Part shown: positions 25,579 through 35,927 of the stretch, in pieces
How the letters are laid out: each line of letters opens with the position of its first letter
Position numbering within the stretch: the first letter of the stretch is position 1
Assembly: GCF_001316265.1 (NCBI RefSeq)
Contig: NZ_BBDN01000010.1
Location: forward strand, 1-64,000
DNA length: 64,000 bases
Source: Vulcanisaeta sp. JCM 16159
GTDB lineage: Archaea > Thermoproteota > Thermoprotei > Thermoproteales > Thermocladiaceae
Reading direction: 5' to 3'
Notes under the pieces: model-generated
Told to the model about the DNA's origin: nothing
The model's database searches: none
What the model saw: the letters and a program-made list of their open reading frames with translations, nothing else
Position numbers and translations under genes: made by a program

Positions 25579-26399
25579 CTATTCCTTAAATTCAACCCTG
25601 GCTAGTTCATAATCATCGGGCTTCATGTTATATAGCTCATCGACGAGGTTCACCATCAATGACGCCGGGCCAAAGGATCTCTTCTCGGCCTTCTCTGCGG
25701 CTACCTCGAACGTAACTAAGCCCTCCACCGAGGCGATTAGGAAGTCCCTGTTCACGGCCATGAAGCTTGCAATTACTGAACCAACCATACAGCCACTACC
25801 CGTTATGTACTGTAGCATTGGTGTTCCATTACTAACAATCGCGGTTCTCCTGCCGTTAGACACGTAGTCCCTGGCCCCGTGATCACGGCAGTGACGCCGT
25901 ACTCCCTAGCCAACTTCTCAGCAACCTCAGGGCTAGCCTCGCCCAGCGAGTCCACACCCTTAACCATGCCAGACACGCCGGCCAAAGCCATCATTTCACC
26001 GCCATTCCCCTTAAGCACACTAACCTCGACCTCGTTGAGTATCTTGAGCGTGGTCTCGGTCCTGAGCCTAGTGGCACCAGCACCGACTGGGTCTAGGAGC
26101 ACAGGCACGTTATTCCTACTCGCGGCCTTACCAGCCAGTATGAAGGACTCTATCCACCTATCATCGAGTGTGCCAATATTTATGTAAACGACATCAGCCC
26201 TTGAGGCTAGTTCCTCAACCTCCTCCCTGGCATGGGCCATTATTGGTGATGCGCCTACGGCAAGGGTTACATTCGCGGCATTATTCATAACCACATAGTT
26301 CATTAGGTGATGAATTAGGGGTCTCTTTTTCCTGATGTTTTGTAGGTCATTCCAGTAGTTGATCATCGCTTGTTCAATAACATTCTTATTAATAAACAC
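25579..26399 (-). CDS. thiM: Hydroxyethylthiazole kinase, one frame break
   Basis: About 274 residues. RPLIHHLMNYVVMNNAANVT at the start, VGASPIMAHAREEVEELASR, then DPVGAGATRLRTET (the DPVGxGATxxR signature) and NGGEMMALAG. One base is missing in the G4 run near 25869. The repaired protein reads TGARDYVSNGRRTAIVSNGT and continues LQYITGSGCMVGSVIASFMA (active-site GSGCM). The enzyme phosphorylates hydroxyethylthiazole for thiamine salvage. No other thiamine gene is adjacent. ATG 26366 is a possible alternative start. Confidence 0.75.
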
Positions 26400-26475
26400 T
26401 AAGTGTTTTATTCATTAATTTAGGACCCTGGACAAATAATTACTCGCATAAAATAATTCAACACCCGGCGACACA

Positions 26476-28436
26476 TCAGTGGTTCATCCTAACCTCCCCA
26501 TGATTTCCAACAAGAGCCTTCCACCCTGGTGGAATAATTATTGTTGAACCATATTCCTCAATTATGGCTGGCCCCTCAATGGCCTGGTTTATCGGTACGT
26601 CATCACGCCAGTAAATAGGCGCCTCAACCCAATCATCAAAGAACACCCTCCTAAAGTTCCTCGGCCTAGCCTCGCCCTCGGTCCTTGGCGCCTGAACCTT
26701 GGCTTAACTCTGGTTATTACCGCGAATACTCTAATGGTAACGACCTCAATAGGCTTATCCAACTTAAAGCCGTATGTCGCATAGTGCCTATCATTGAATA
26801 CCCTCTCAATATCACTCATGCTCGCCGGCCTACCAATAGGTATTGTTAACTCCCAACCCTGCCCAACATACCTAACATCCGCATACCTAAGGAAGTAATC
26901 AACCCTACCTAACCTACTAAGCAACTCATCCTCAAGTCTCCTAAACCCATCCTCAAGATCCCTTGGGAATGACGACCTAGCCTCAAACCTCTCATCAGCC
27001 ATTAACAGGCCAAGGGCGCTGAAGGCACCTGGCTCAGGCGGCACGATCACGGAGCCAATCCCCAACTCCTCAGCTATGTAGGGCGCGAACTGGGGACCCG
27101 CACCACCAAATGCCATTAGAGCGAAGTCCCTTGGGTCAAGACCTCTCTCGACGGTCACAAGCCTAACAGCCCTAGCCATCTCAACAACCGCAAGCCTAAT
27201 GGCCTCAAGGGCCACGTTGATGGGGTCGCCAAGCCTCGCCAATCCCTTAATCGCGGCGTCCCTATCAAGCCTCATCTCACCACCGAGCAGGTACTCACCG
27301 ATCCTTCCAAGGACCACGTTAGCATCAGTCAGCGTTGGTTCCTTACCACCCCTACCATAGCATATAGGCCCCGGATCAGCCCAGCACTGATGGGGCCAAC
27401 CCTAAGGCCCCCGCCTCGTCACGCCAAATAATAGTCCCACCGCCACTCGAGACCTCAGCAAGGTCAATGAACGGGAACCTAACTGGGTAGCCACTACCCT
27501 TGACTAGCCTCCCGTGGTGAACCTCACCGCCAACCTCATACTCAGTCGTGACCTCAGGCTCATGCTTGAGTATTGAGGATGCCTTAGCCGTGGTACCGCC
27601 CATGTCAAAGCCAATGACATTCTCAGCACCAATTAACTTAGAGAACTCCGCAGCAGCCACAGCACCAGCTGCGGGGCCGGACTCGATTAATTGAACGGGC
27701 CTCTCCACAGCCTCATTTGCATCCACGAGACCGCCCGCGCTCGACATTATGTAGAACTTACTAATACCAAGCTCCTTAAGGCCCTCGGAGAACCTTGCTA
27801 TGTACTCACTGACTATTGGCATGAGCGCTGCGTTAACAACGGTTGTTGATGTTCTCTCATACTCCCTAGGCTCAGGGGCTATCTTACTCGATAAACTAAC
27901 GTACTTGAAGTACTTCCTAAGTACGCCACCTGTAACCTCCTCATTAACTGGGTTAATGTATGAGTGTAGGTATGAAACAGCCACGCTAATGACTCCCATC
28001 GACTTAGCCTAATAGCGTACTCCTCAACCTCGCTGGGATCGACGTGCTTAGCCACCGTGCCGTCAGCCAAAACCCTCTCATCAACCTCAAACCTAAGCTC
28101 CCTAGGGATCAGGGGCCTCGGCTTATCGAAGAAGAGGTCGTAAAGCCTAGGCCTATTTTGACGGCCAATCTCAATAACGTCCCTGAAGCCCCTCGTAGTG
28201 AACAAAGCCACCTTGGGGATCTCAAGCCCGACCTGCCCAAGCAGGGTATTAGTGCCTATGGTCGTCGCATGAAGAACCTCGGAAATAGATTCCCTAACCC
28301 TCCTTAAGCCCTCGAGTACGGCAACCTCGGGACTCCTCGGAGTACTGAGGGCTTTGATCGAGTATATAGTCCCATCATCCCTGAGGATCACGAAATCCGT
28401 AAACGTGCCACCAATATCAACTGCAACGACCACCAT
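26476..28436 (-). CDS. HyuA-type hydantoinase/oxoprolinase subunit, four frame breaks
   Basis: About 655 residues after repair near 28004, 27402, 27381 and 26702 (each one base missing, three in G runs). N-terminal [20 protein letters not shown] and [14 protein letters not shown] are the first ATP-binding motif of the HyuA/oxoprolinase fold. The middle has [40 protein letters not shown] and [12 protein letters not shown]. The end has [20 protein letters not shown] and an N-terminal-type ending [15 protein letters not shown]. The ATP-dependent family hydrolyses cyclic amides or carboxylates ketones. The partner HyuB is not next to it. It faces two thiolase-like genes on the same strand. Confidence 0.65.
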
Positions 28437-28527
28437 ATATAATCAGGGTGTGAAATTACCACAATATTATTTATGTTTTTACCATGCGTATATTGAGTAA
28501 ATAAAATAGAAAATGAACAAAACAGTT

Positions 28528-29705
28528 TTACACCCTCATTACCACTACTGTGCTTGCCTGCATTAGGTCGCCCCAGGCGTGGGCTAGGCCCGTGTATACG
28601 GGCTTCTTCACTTGCCTCTTACCTGCCTTCCCGACCAATTGCCAGTAGATTTCGGCCACCTTCATTACACCGGCAGCGGCTATTGGATTGCCAACACCGA
28701 GTAACCCACCGATGGGTTTATTGGTAAGTCACCATCTCTGGGTGACACCTCCTTAGTTAGTTTTGGAGCCTCACACTTCTTGGCAAGTCCAAGCCCCTCC
28801 ATGTGGTGCAGCTCCTTATAGTCGAATGGGTCATAAACCTCCGCAACGTCGATTTCCTTCCTCGGGTTTGTTATGCCAGCCATTTTATAGGCCATCTGGG
28901 CGGCCACGTTGGCGTACTCGGGGAATGCCAAGTCCCTGTTGGTCCAGGACGTTGTGTCCAGAGCCCATCCAACTCCATCAATCCAGACCGGCGTGTCCGT
29001 CTGCCTCCTGGCAATGTCCTCACTGGCTACCACGAATGCTGCTGCTCCATCGCTTGCAGGCGATATGTCGAGTAATTGGACGGGCCAGACCAAGACTTCG
29101 CTCCTGAGCACGTCATCTACCGTTATGTTAGCGGCCACCTGGGCCGCTGGGTGATCAAGGGCATTACGCTTATTCTTAACGCTGACCAGGGCTATATCCT
29201 CCTTCTTAACACCGCACTTATACATGTACCTATGCATTTCCATCGCGAATATCCAGATTAGGTTCGGCTGGAGTGGTACCTCGGTCACTGGGTCCCAAAT
29301 GTACCTAAACACGGCCTGTGGATGCGGTATATCCGCGTTGCTCATTTTCTCCTCAGCAACCGCCAGCACAGTCCTGCAGTGCCCACTGGCCACGTGCCAC
29401 CAGGCGGCTATTGGGACCATCACGCCGGTAGCACCGCCAACGAAAACCCTCATTGTCGGCTTACCAACACCGCCAGCCCCATCAGCCAGGTACTCACCCT
29501 TCATGTGAACCCCATCAAATGTGTCCGGCGCTGAGCCGATGACTACACAATCAATATCCTTAAGCGTAAGCTCCGCCTCATCAAGTGCCTGCTTAGCCGC
29601 TATCCAGGCAAGCTCCTTGGGCGTCTCGAGCATCCTCCTTCTAAATAACGTGAGTCCTGCACCGATTACTGCGGGCCTATGCTTAATGTAAATGTTCCTA
29701 CTCAT
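28528..29705 (-). CDS. Thiolase-like protein lacking the catalytic Cys, one frame break
   Basis: About 393 residues, SCP2-thiolase fold: RPAVIGAGLTLFRRRMLETP, KDIDCVVIGSAPDTFDG, TVLAVAEEKMSNADIPHPQA. The frame near 28706 needs one G; repaired, the end reads NPSGGLLGVGNPIAAAGVMK. In ordinary thiolases the nucleophile lies in an ACASG block. Here the corresponding segment reads RVFVGGATGVMVP, and the usual GHP near the C-terminus reads GNP. It is probably not a classical thiolase. It lies directly downstream of a second gene of the same kind (37-base gap), so the two may form a heteromer. Confidence 0.6.
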
Positions 29706-29742
29706 AGATTACCACCCATGCTTGCTTCTTAAGCATTACCGA

Positions 29743-30900
29743 TCACCTACTTAACACGGCGACGACGCTTGTCGTGGTCGGCACACCACGCCATGAATGA
29801 ACAACAGCCCTCTCAGCCCTATCCAACTGCATCCTACCAGCCTCACTCCTCAGTTGTAGTACTGCATTAACTAACCTGGCGAGACCATGAACCTCGAGTG
29901 GAACGCCCTCACCAAGTGCGCCGCCGCTTGGGTTTACTGGGAATAGGCCATCCCTATCAAAGGCTCCCTCCAGGAGTAGTTTATGGGCCTCACCAATAGG
30001 GGCCAGCTTCAGCGCCTCAATGAATTGCAACTCCTTGAAGCTGTACCTTGCATCAATTTCTGCAAAGTGAAGTTCCTTAATTGGGTCCTGAATGCCAGCC
30101 ATTTTATACGCTGCCTCGGCAGCCCTCATCGCGTGCACTGGGAATTCCCAGTTATGGAATTCGAGGGATGGGTCCTCAGTAATCCAGTGAATCCCGTCAA
30201 CCCACACGGGCGTGTCTGTGTACCTCCTTGCCACATCCTCGCTGGCTAGAACTACCACTATGGATGCATCGACAAATGGTGCGATGTCCAACTTAGTTAA
30301 TGGTGATACGGTGTATGGCGTATTAAGTACCTCGTCCATTGTTAGGTTGGCGCCGTAACTAGCCTTCTCGTTATAGAGGGCATTTCTCTTATCTTTAACT
30401 ACCACGTAGGCCAGGGCCTCCCGAGGCACGTTATAACGCGACATATATGCCTGGGCCTCCAATGCGGCTAATGCGTGGTAATTGGGTGTGTTTATTGCCC
30501 TTATGGTTATTGGATCCATGGCAAAAAGCATCACATCATGCATATTGGCAATGTCGCTGGGCTTCGCGTGGGACTCAGCAACGACTACGTCGAACTGCCC
30601 AGTCTTAATTAACATGTATGCATTAGCCACGCACTGAAGCCCATCACCGGGTGTTGTGAATACGGGCTTTAACGTACCACCGATGGGCTCTGGCGCGAAT
30701 TCGTCGGCTATGGCTATACCCTCCCAAAAGTCCTCCTGGCAACTGGCGAAAGCGTCGACATCAGTCCTTGGGTTTAAACCGCCGGCATCCTCATAGGCGC
30801 GGGTTGCGGCTTCGAACATCATCTCCCTAAATGATGTCTCCTCAACCACAGGCCTAAACCCGTACCAACCAACCCCTATAATCGCAACCCTCCTTGACAT
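29743..30900 (-). CDS. Thiolase-like protein lacking the catalytic Cys
   Basis: 385 residues, intact. SCP2-thiolase fold: RRVAIIGVGWYGFRPVVEET, DAFASCQEDFWEGIAIADEF, VVVAESHAKPSDIANMH, NPSGGALGEGVPLEVHGLAR near the C-terminus. At the position of the ACASG nucleophile it reads FTTPGDGLQCVANAY, and the C-terminal GHP reads GVP, so both the Cys and the His of a working thiolase are missing. It is the first gene of the pair, and the HyuA gene follows on the same strand. No small OB-fold (DUF35) partner gene, common beside such thiolases, is seen in the window. Confidence 0.6.
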   Translation of the reverse strand: MSRRVAIIGVGWYGFRPVVEETSFREMMFEAATRAYEDAGGLNPRTDVDAFASCQEDFWEGIAIADEFAPEPIGGTLKPVFTTPGDGLQCVANAYMLIKTGQFDVVVAESHAKPSDIANMHDVMLFAMDPITIRAINTPNYHALAALEAQAYMSRYNVPREALAYVVVKDKRNALYNEKASYGANLTMDEVLNTPYTVSPLTKLDIAPFVDASIVVVLASEDVARRYTDTPVWVDGIHWITEDPSLEFHNWEFPVHAMRAAEAAYKMAGIQDPIKELHFAEIDARYSFKELQFIEALKLAPIGEAHKLLLEGAFDRDGLFPVNPSGGALGEGVPLEVHGLARLVNAVLQLRSEAGRMQLDRAERAVVHSWRGVPTTTSVVAVLSR

Positions 30901-31009
30901 AGTAATTATGGTGCCAGGGACCTTTTAATTTATTACCTACATACCCGTTGTTAACTCACCAAGCATTAATCTTAATAACTCCAGCCAGGTTTTAATTAAT
31001 CGTAAATTC

Positions 31010-31769
31010 ATGGTAAATCCATACGCATTGCTCATGATGGATTACCTAGTGGTAGTTTTGATTCAAATTGCGGCCTCTGCGCAGGATTTAAGGACTAGGG
31101 AGATTAGTGATTGGACGTGGATAATAGGTTCAATAATATGCATACCGCTTGGCTTGTACGTGGCCATCGCACTAAATCAATTAATCCTATTCATCATTAA
31201 TGTGGTTATTGGTTCGATATTCGCATTGTCGGTTTATTGGTTGAGGGCCATGGGTGGTGCCGACTCTAAGTCCATAGCCTTCATATCGGCCTCAATACCC
31301 ACACTACCCATGACCAGCCCAGCACTAACTGTAATAAATATCACGCCATTATCAGTACTGATCAATTCATTAATCATAGCCCTAGTTATATACATGCCCT
31401 ACAATGTAATTCAAAACATTAGGTACGGCAGTAATTGCGAGGCCTTATCCAGGGTTAAGGGGCTCAGCAGGATAATATACCTGGTGATCCTCATGTGTGT
31501 ACCAGCACATAGGGTCTTTAGAAACCCCAATAATTACGCAATATCCCAGGAACTCGCTGACGGTGGTTTCCAACCAGTGATTAGGCTTGGTCTTGAGGTT
31601 GATGATCCCAGGGAATTACTAATTGAGTGGTTGTCCCAGCAGGATCAACGTGGACACGCCAGTGCTGACTTCATATCACATACCATTCATAGTGCCCATA
31701 ACCCTCGGCCTAGTAATGTACATAATAACCCATGCAAACTTCCTAACGCTTGCTCTGTCCTCACTATGA
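31010..31769 (+). CDS. Archaeal prepilin/preflagellin peptidase (A24 family)
   Basis: About 252 residues. The first catalytic Asp lies in SAQDLRTREISDW (loop after helix 1). The GxGD-type motif appears as MGGADSKSIAF in the third to fourth helix region. Six hydrophobic segments are visible. Such membrane aspartyl peptidases (FlaK/PibD type) cleave class III signal peptides of pilins and archaellins. The C-terminal part changes frame near 31645 (one base too many, or two missing). In the second frame it reads VDTPVLTSYHIPFIVPITLG and ends at TGA 31769. Confidence 0.65.
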
Positions 31770-31807
31770 ACACGAAAATTTTTATTTAACCGCTGTATCG
31801 GTGATCT

Positions 31808-33099
31808 GTGGTATTTGATGACAAGGACCTAAGGCCTGTCAGGGGAATGAAAGACCTAACGCCCGAGGAGTACTACCCAATGATGCAGATCTTCGATAAA
31901 CTGGCCAGGGTCGCCGAATCCTTCGGTTACCTAAGGGTTGAGACACCGGCCCTGGAGCACTATGAAATACTTAAGGCCAAGGCCGGCGAAGACGTAATTA
32001 ACGAGATCTACTACTTCAAGGATAAGGCCGGTAGGGAGGTTGGGCTTAGGTTCGACATGACCGTGCCTGTGGCCAGGGTCGTGTCGTACAGGGTTGATGT
32101 GCCGAAGCCGATCAGGTGTACTACATAACGAAGGTCTGGCGTTATGATGAGCCGCAGCACGGTAGGTATAGGGAGTTTCACCAATTCGGTATTGAGTTTA
32201 TAGGTTCCTCAAGTGTTAGGGCTGACGCTGAGGTCCTTGCAGTCGGTGTTGAGGCGCTCAGGGCGCTCAATATTGGTGATTTCAGGGTTAGAATCAACGA
32301 CAGGAGGGTAATTGATCAAATACTTGGCAAATTGGGCATTTCCAATGACCTTAGACCTGGTGTTCTCAGGATAATGGATAAGAGGGGTAAGGTGCCTGAT
32401 GATGAGTTACTAAAGATGCTGAGGGATCTCGGGTTAAATAATGACACATCTCAGGAGGTCCTTAAGCTAGCCGGCACTAGTGAGGGTATTGATAAGGCCA
32501 TTGACTCATTTAGGGAATTTGGCGTTGGCGATGAATTCATTAAGTACTATAGCGAGTTAATAGAGCTTCTTGACATGTATGGCATACGCAGTTACATGGA
32601 CCTTGACATGGGCATTGTGAGGGGCCTCGATTACTACACGGGCATAGTCTTTGAGATGTACGTACCGGATTATAAGCTGTCAGTGGGGGGTGGCGGTAGG
32701 TATGATAACCTAATCGAGATCTACAGCGGTAAGCCAATGCCAGCCTCGGGATTCGCCATGGGCATTGAGAGGTTACTCGAAGTCCTTGAACAGAGGGGTT
32801 CGCTTAAGCGTGGTCTTCCGCAAGTTGATTACTACGTGTATGTACTTAGCAACGAAAGGAACCACTTGATGCTTGGTTATAAATTAGCGAGTAATTTGAG
32901 GTACCGTGGCAGTAAGGTCATTGTTGACACGGGTGAGAAGAGCCTTAGGAGTGCCCTTGAGTATGCCTCCAAGATAAACGTAAGGTACTTCGTGATAGTG
33001 GGTCCCAAGGAGGTTTCCCAGGGTCTCGTTAAGGTTAGGGACATGAGCAGCTGGAGTGAAAGGGACGTCCCACTTACTGAGTTCGGGATTAATGCCTAG
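31808..33099 (+). CDS. hisS: Histidyl-tRNA synthetase, one frame break
   Basis: About 430 residues from GTG 31808. Class II synthetase: motif 1 region RPVRGMKDLTPEEYYPM, GLRFDMTVPVARVVSYR (motif 2 start), then the break near 32117 where one G is missing (IRWYYITKVWRYDEPQHGRY). Motif 3 region VGGGGRYDNLIEIYSGKPMP, and ASGFAMGIERLLEVLEQRG. It carries an anticodon-binding C-terminal domain (residues 330-430). Charges tRNA-His, an essential enzyme, so the frame break is almost certainly a sequence error. Confidence 0.85.
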
Positions 33100-33140
33100 G
33101 GTAAATAAGTAAATAAAGGGGTTGCTTAAATATCAGTGTA

Positions 33141-33631
33141 ATGGTTAGGGAGGAAAGTTCAGGTAATTCAAAGTACCTAAAGGCGGACCTTCTCGATGTA
33201 ATTGAAATACCTGAAGAGGGCGTCGCAGTTATGCTGTTCACAACAGAGGAATGGGATGACAAGGTACTACCCATAAGGATCGACATAACCGCCTCATTCT
33301 CAATAAAGAAGGCCTTGGGACTGGTGACCTTTCATAGGCCATTAACCCATGACCTACTCGTTGACTTAATAAATAGCTCGATGCCGTAGTGGAGAGGGTG
33401 ACTATAGATGCCATGATCGACGGTGTCTACCTAGCCACAATATTTGTAAAGGATAACAGGACGAACGAGACCTTCCAACTCGACGCTAGGCCCAGTGATG
33501 CCACCGCAATAGCCGTGAGACTTGGGGCGCCTATATACGTGGCTGACCACCTCGCGGCTTATGCAGAGCCACTTGAGAATTACAGGGAGTTGAGAGCGAG
33601 GTATGGCTTCAGCTTTAACAAGAACCTATGA
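33141..33631 (+). CDS. Bifunctional nuclease domain (DUF151) protein, one frame break
   Basis: About 163 residues. GNSKYLKADLLDVIEIPEEG, VLPIRIDITASFSIKKALG, PLTHDLLVDLINSSMP, then a break near 33388 (one G missing), and VTIDAMIDGVYLATIFVKDN, TFQLDARPSDATAIAVRLGA, PIYVADHLA. The LDARPSDAIALAVR motif is the BFN/DUF151 signature. Members have DNase/RNase activity in some organisms. It follows hisS by 41 bases. Confidence 0.7.
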
Positions 33632-33642
33632 ATTACCCGGTA

Positions 33643-34053
33643 CTACTCACCAATAGCCACAAGAACCATGCGCCTATTCCTAGGCCCATCGAATTCTGCA
33701 AGGAAGACCTCTTGCCATGTTCCGCGAATGAGTTCGCCATTAACGATGGGTAATACATAGAATTGCTTAAAGATTGTTGTCAGTAAGTGGGCGTCTGCGT
33801 TATTATCAATCTCATTATGAAAGTAATTGCCATCGGCAGGTACTAACCTCTCGAATAGGTTCTCGTAATCCCTCCTTACCCGCGGTTCATCCTCATTGGC
33901 GAATAGGGCCGAGGTTGCATGCGGTAAAAATACAAGTACCATTCCATTCTTAATACCTGACTCCCTAACGAATTCCTCCACATGGCTTGTTACGTTAATA
34001 ACCTCCCTACGTTTCCTACTTTGTACGGTAACCTCCTTGGTAACAACCCTCAT
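33643..34053 (-). CDS. YjbQ family (UPF0047) protein
   Basis: 136 residues, intact. VTSHVEEFVRESGIKNGMVL, VFLPHATSALFANEDEPRVR, NNADAHLLTTIFKQFYVLPI and NGELIRGTWQEVFLAEFDGP are family hallmarks. Some members act as a secondary thiamine-phosphate synthase in bacteria, though this is not established for archaea. Convergent with the preceding gene (12-base gap). Confidence 0.8.
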   Translation of the reverse strand: MRVVTKEVTVQSRKRREVINVTSHVEEFVRESGIKNGMVLVFLPHATSALFANEDEPRVRRDYENLFERLVPADGNYFHNEIDNNADAHLLTTIFKQFYVLPIVNGELIRGTWQEVFLAEFDGPRNRRMVLVAIGE

Positions 34054-34092
34054 ACTACCCAGATACTATCACGCACTTAGTAAAACCTTACT

Positions 34093-34473
34093 TCATAATC
34101 GTCTCAACTGCTTCTTAATCGTGGAGATTAACCTCTCCAACTCAAGCATTGTGAGACCAATCGTTGAGTCATCACCACCCTGAACCAAAACGCCAATCAC
34201 GAAGTTATCAACCCTCTTAATCACTATGTAACCCGCGCGGGCTTGAACAATTGAGTGGTTTGAATCCTCATTCAGTAACTCCTTACTAACCCTGTCACCC
34301 ACGGCACTCAATGACGCGATCATGGCGGCCACGCGGTCCGGGTCAACATTAATCCTAGACGCGTGGGCGATTAAAAGCCCATCTAGTGACGCTATGTAAA
34401 CACCGCTGATGCTGCCCACTGTGTTCAGGAAGTCCTGGACAATCTTACCCATTGGTTCCTTTATCTCCTCCAT
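34093..34473 (-). CDS. Roadblock/LC7-domain protein
   Basis: 126 residues, intact. VQDFLNTVGSISGVYIASLD, GLLIAHASRINVDPDRVAAM and VGDRVSKELLNEDSNHSIV show the roadblock/LC7 fold (helix, strand pair, long helix). Archaeal proteins of this type act with small GTPases or in polarity, but none is adjacent. It sits downstream of a transcription regulator on the same strand. Confidence 0.75.
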   Translation of the reverse strand: MEEIKEPMGKIVQDFLNTVGSISGVYIASLDGLLIAHASRINVDPDRVAAMIASLSAVGDRVSKELLNEDSNHSIVQARAGYIVIKRVDNFVIGVLVQGGDDSTIGLTMLELERLISTIKKQLRRL

Positions 34474-34525
34474 ACGCTCTATCTATTTTCTTCTGGGGAG
34501 AATATAAATATAACTTTCAATTCGC

Positions 34526-35128
34526 CTACCTCCTAACAACGATCCTCCAACCACCCCTCAACCTCTTAATCAAATCCCTCCTAACCAACTCCCTAAACAA
34601 CTCCACATAAGTCTCACTAGGCTCGGCACCCCTTAGTTCAATCCCGTACCTCCTCGCCAAGGACTTAACATTATTGACGCATGCCTGCCTGAGCGGGCAG
34701 GTTGAGCAGTAGTTGGTTAGGGGCTCGCCGTTTATTACCACGAGTCCGTGAATTGGGTCTATGAACGCGCCCTTATTCATCAATATACTGAGTATTATCT
34801 CCCCATTAACGTCTTTGACCTCATAAACAACGTAAATCCGACCACTCGGTAAGTACCTACTACCCTCCTTAACGACCCAGCCTGAGTTGAGGAGTCTCCT
34901 TAAATGTCTCGATAACTTACCCCTCTGCAACCCAGTCCTCCTCATTATCTGTGTGAAACTATTATTACCGCCTATTACTGTGAGCATTATCTCCAGGTTA
35001 ATATTATCAAGTATTGCATTGAAGTCCCTCTCTCTCATCAGCACGTACTCACTATCGTAACTGGGAATAGCAACCCCGCCCTTTCCATTCAGTGTCACTA
35101 TTATCTCGGGCTTAATGACAGCATTCAT
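34526..35128 (-). CDS. Winged-helix regulator with a C-terminal cysteine cluster
   Basis: About 200 residues from ATG 35128 (MNAVIKPEIIVTLNGKGGVA). A longer frame would overlap the divergent rfbC gene. A winged helix spans about residues 40-100 (NSFTQIMRRTGLQRGKLSRH, LRRLLNSGWVVKEG). The C-terminus contains NYCSTCPLRQACVNN, a CxxCx5C cluster that could hold iron-sulphur or zinc, so redox or metal sensing is possible. Divergent from rfbC and upstream of the roadblock gene. Confidence 0.6.
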   Translation of the reverse strand: MNAVIKPEIIVTLNGKGGVAIPSYDSEYVLMRERDFNAILDNINLEIMLTVIGGNNSFTQIMRRTGLQRGKLSRHLRRLLNSGWVVKEGSRYLPSGRIYVVYEVKDVNGEIILSILMNKGAFIDPIHGLVVINGEPLTNYCSTCPLRQACVNNVKSLARRYGIELRGAEPSETYVELFRELVRRDLIKRLRGGWRIVVRR

Positions 35129-35235
35129 CAAGTCAATGGCTAATAACCGACTTATTAACCATTTTCCAAAAACCAAAATACCTAATAAGGTCCATGAGGT
35201 ACTCCTTATTAACTCAGCAATTGCACATGGGAAGT

Positions 35236-35801
35236 ATGCCATTTAGGAGTTTCGTGAGGCTTGAGATACCTGACGTAATACTCGTAGAGCCCGTGGTATT
35301 CCCAGACATAAGGGGCTTCTTCGCAGAGCTCTACAAGAGGACTGACTTCCTAGCCGGTGGTGTGCCCCACGACTTCGTCCAGGTAAGCCTAAGCAAGTCA
35401 AGACGTGGTGTCGTACGCGGACTACACTACCAACTCAAGCCCATGGAGCAGGGAAAACTAGTAACAGTGGTCAAGGGCCGCGTGGTTGACGTGGCAGTCG
35501 ACGTCAGGAGGGGCTCTCCCTGGTTCGGTAAGTACGTAATGGTGGAGCTCTCTGCGGACAACCCAAGCTTCTCTGGATACCGCCAGGCTTTGCCCATGGC
35601 TTTCAAGCCCTTGAGGATGACACGCTATTCCTATACCTACAGACCAAGGAGTACAGTCCACAGCATGAGAGGTGTATTGCCTGGAATGACCCTGAAATGG
35701 GCATACCATGGCCGATTAGGGAAAACGTGATAATCAGTGAGAAGGACAGTAAATGCCCACCACTTAGGCAGGCAGAGACGAACTTCGATTACCCAATATG
35801 A
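35236..35801 (+). CDS. rfbC: dTDP-4-dehydrorhamnose 3,5-epimerase, one frame break
   Basis: About 188 residues from ATG 35236. Reads IPDVILVEPVVFPDIRGFFA, KSRRGVVRGLHYQLKPMEQG, VVKGRVVDVAVDVRRGSPWF, then one base missing near 35572, and IPPGFAHGFQALEDDTLFLY, KEYSPQHERCIAWNDPEMGI. The catalytic His lies in GLHYQ and the Tyr and Asp pair in the later RmlC segments. This is a cupin epimerase that makes dTDP-L-rhamnose. No other rml gene is adjacent, though a glycosyltransferase lies 7 kb away. Confidence 0.75.
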
Positions 35802-35927
35802 TCAGCCCTCACACGCATCATCACTGTTAAATCAGTGATCACTAATCATCACAACAAAGCTTAATATGCGGTCCCTTAAATAGTAATTGCAATGATGAGT
35901 TGAACCCACGCCGATCGATGGCGAGGC

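Noticed and set aside
26476-28436. HyuA locus as three separate genes or a pseudogene
   Set aside because: The segments join into one family-length protein if single bases are restored, so one gene with read errors is more likely.
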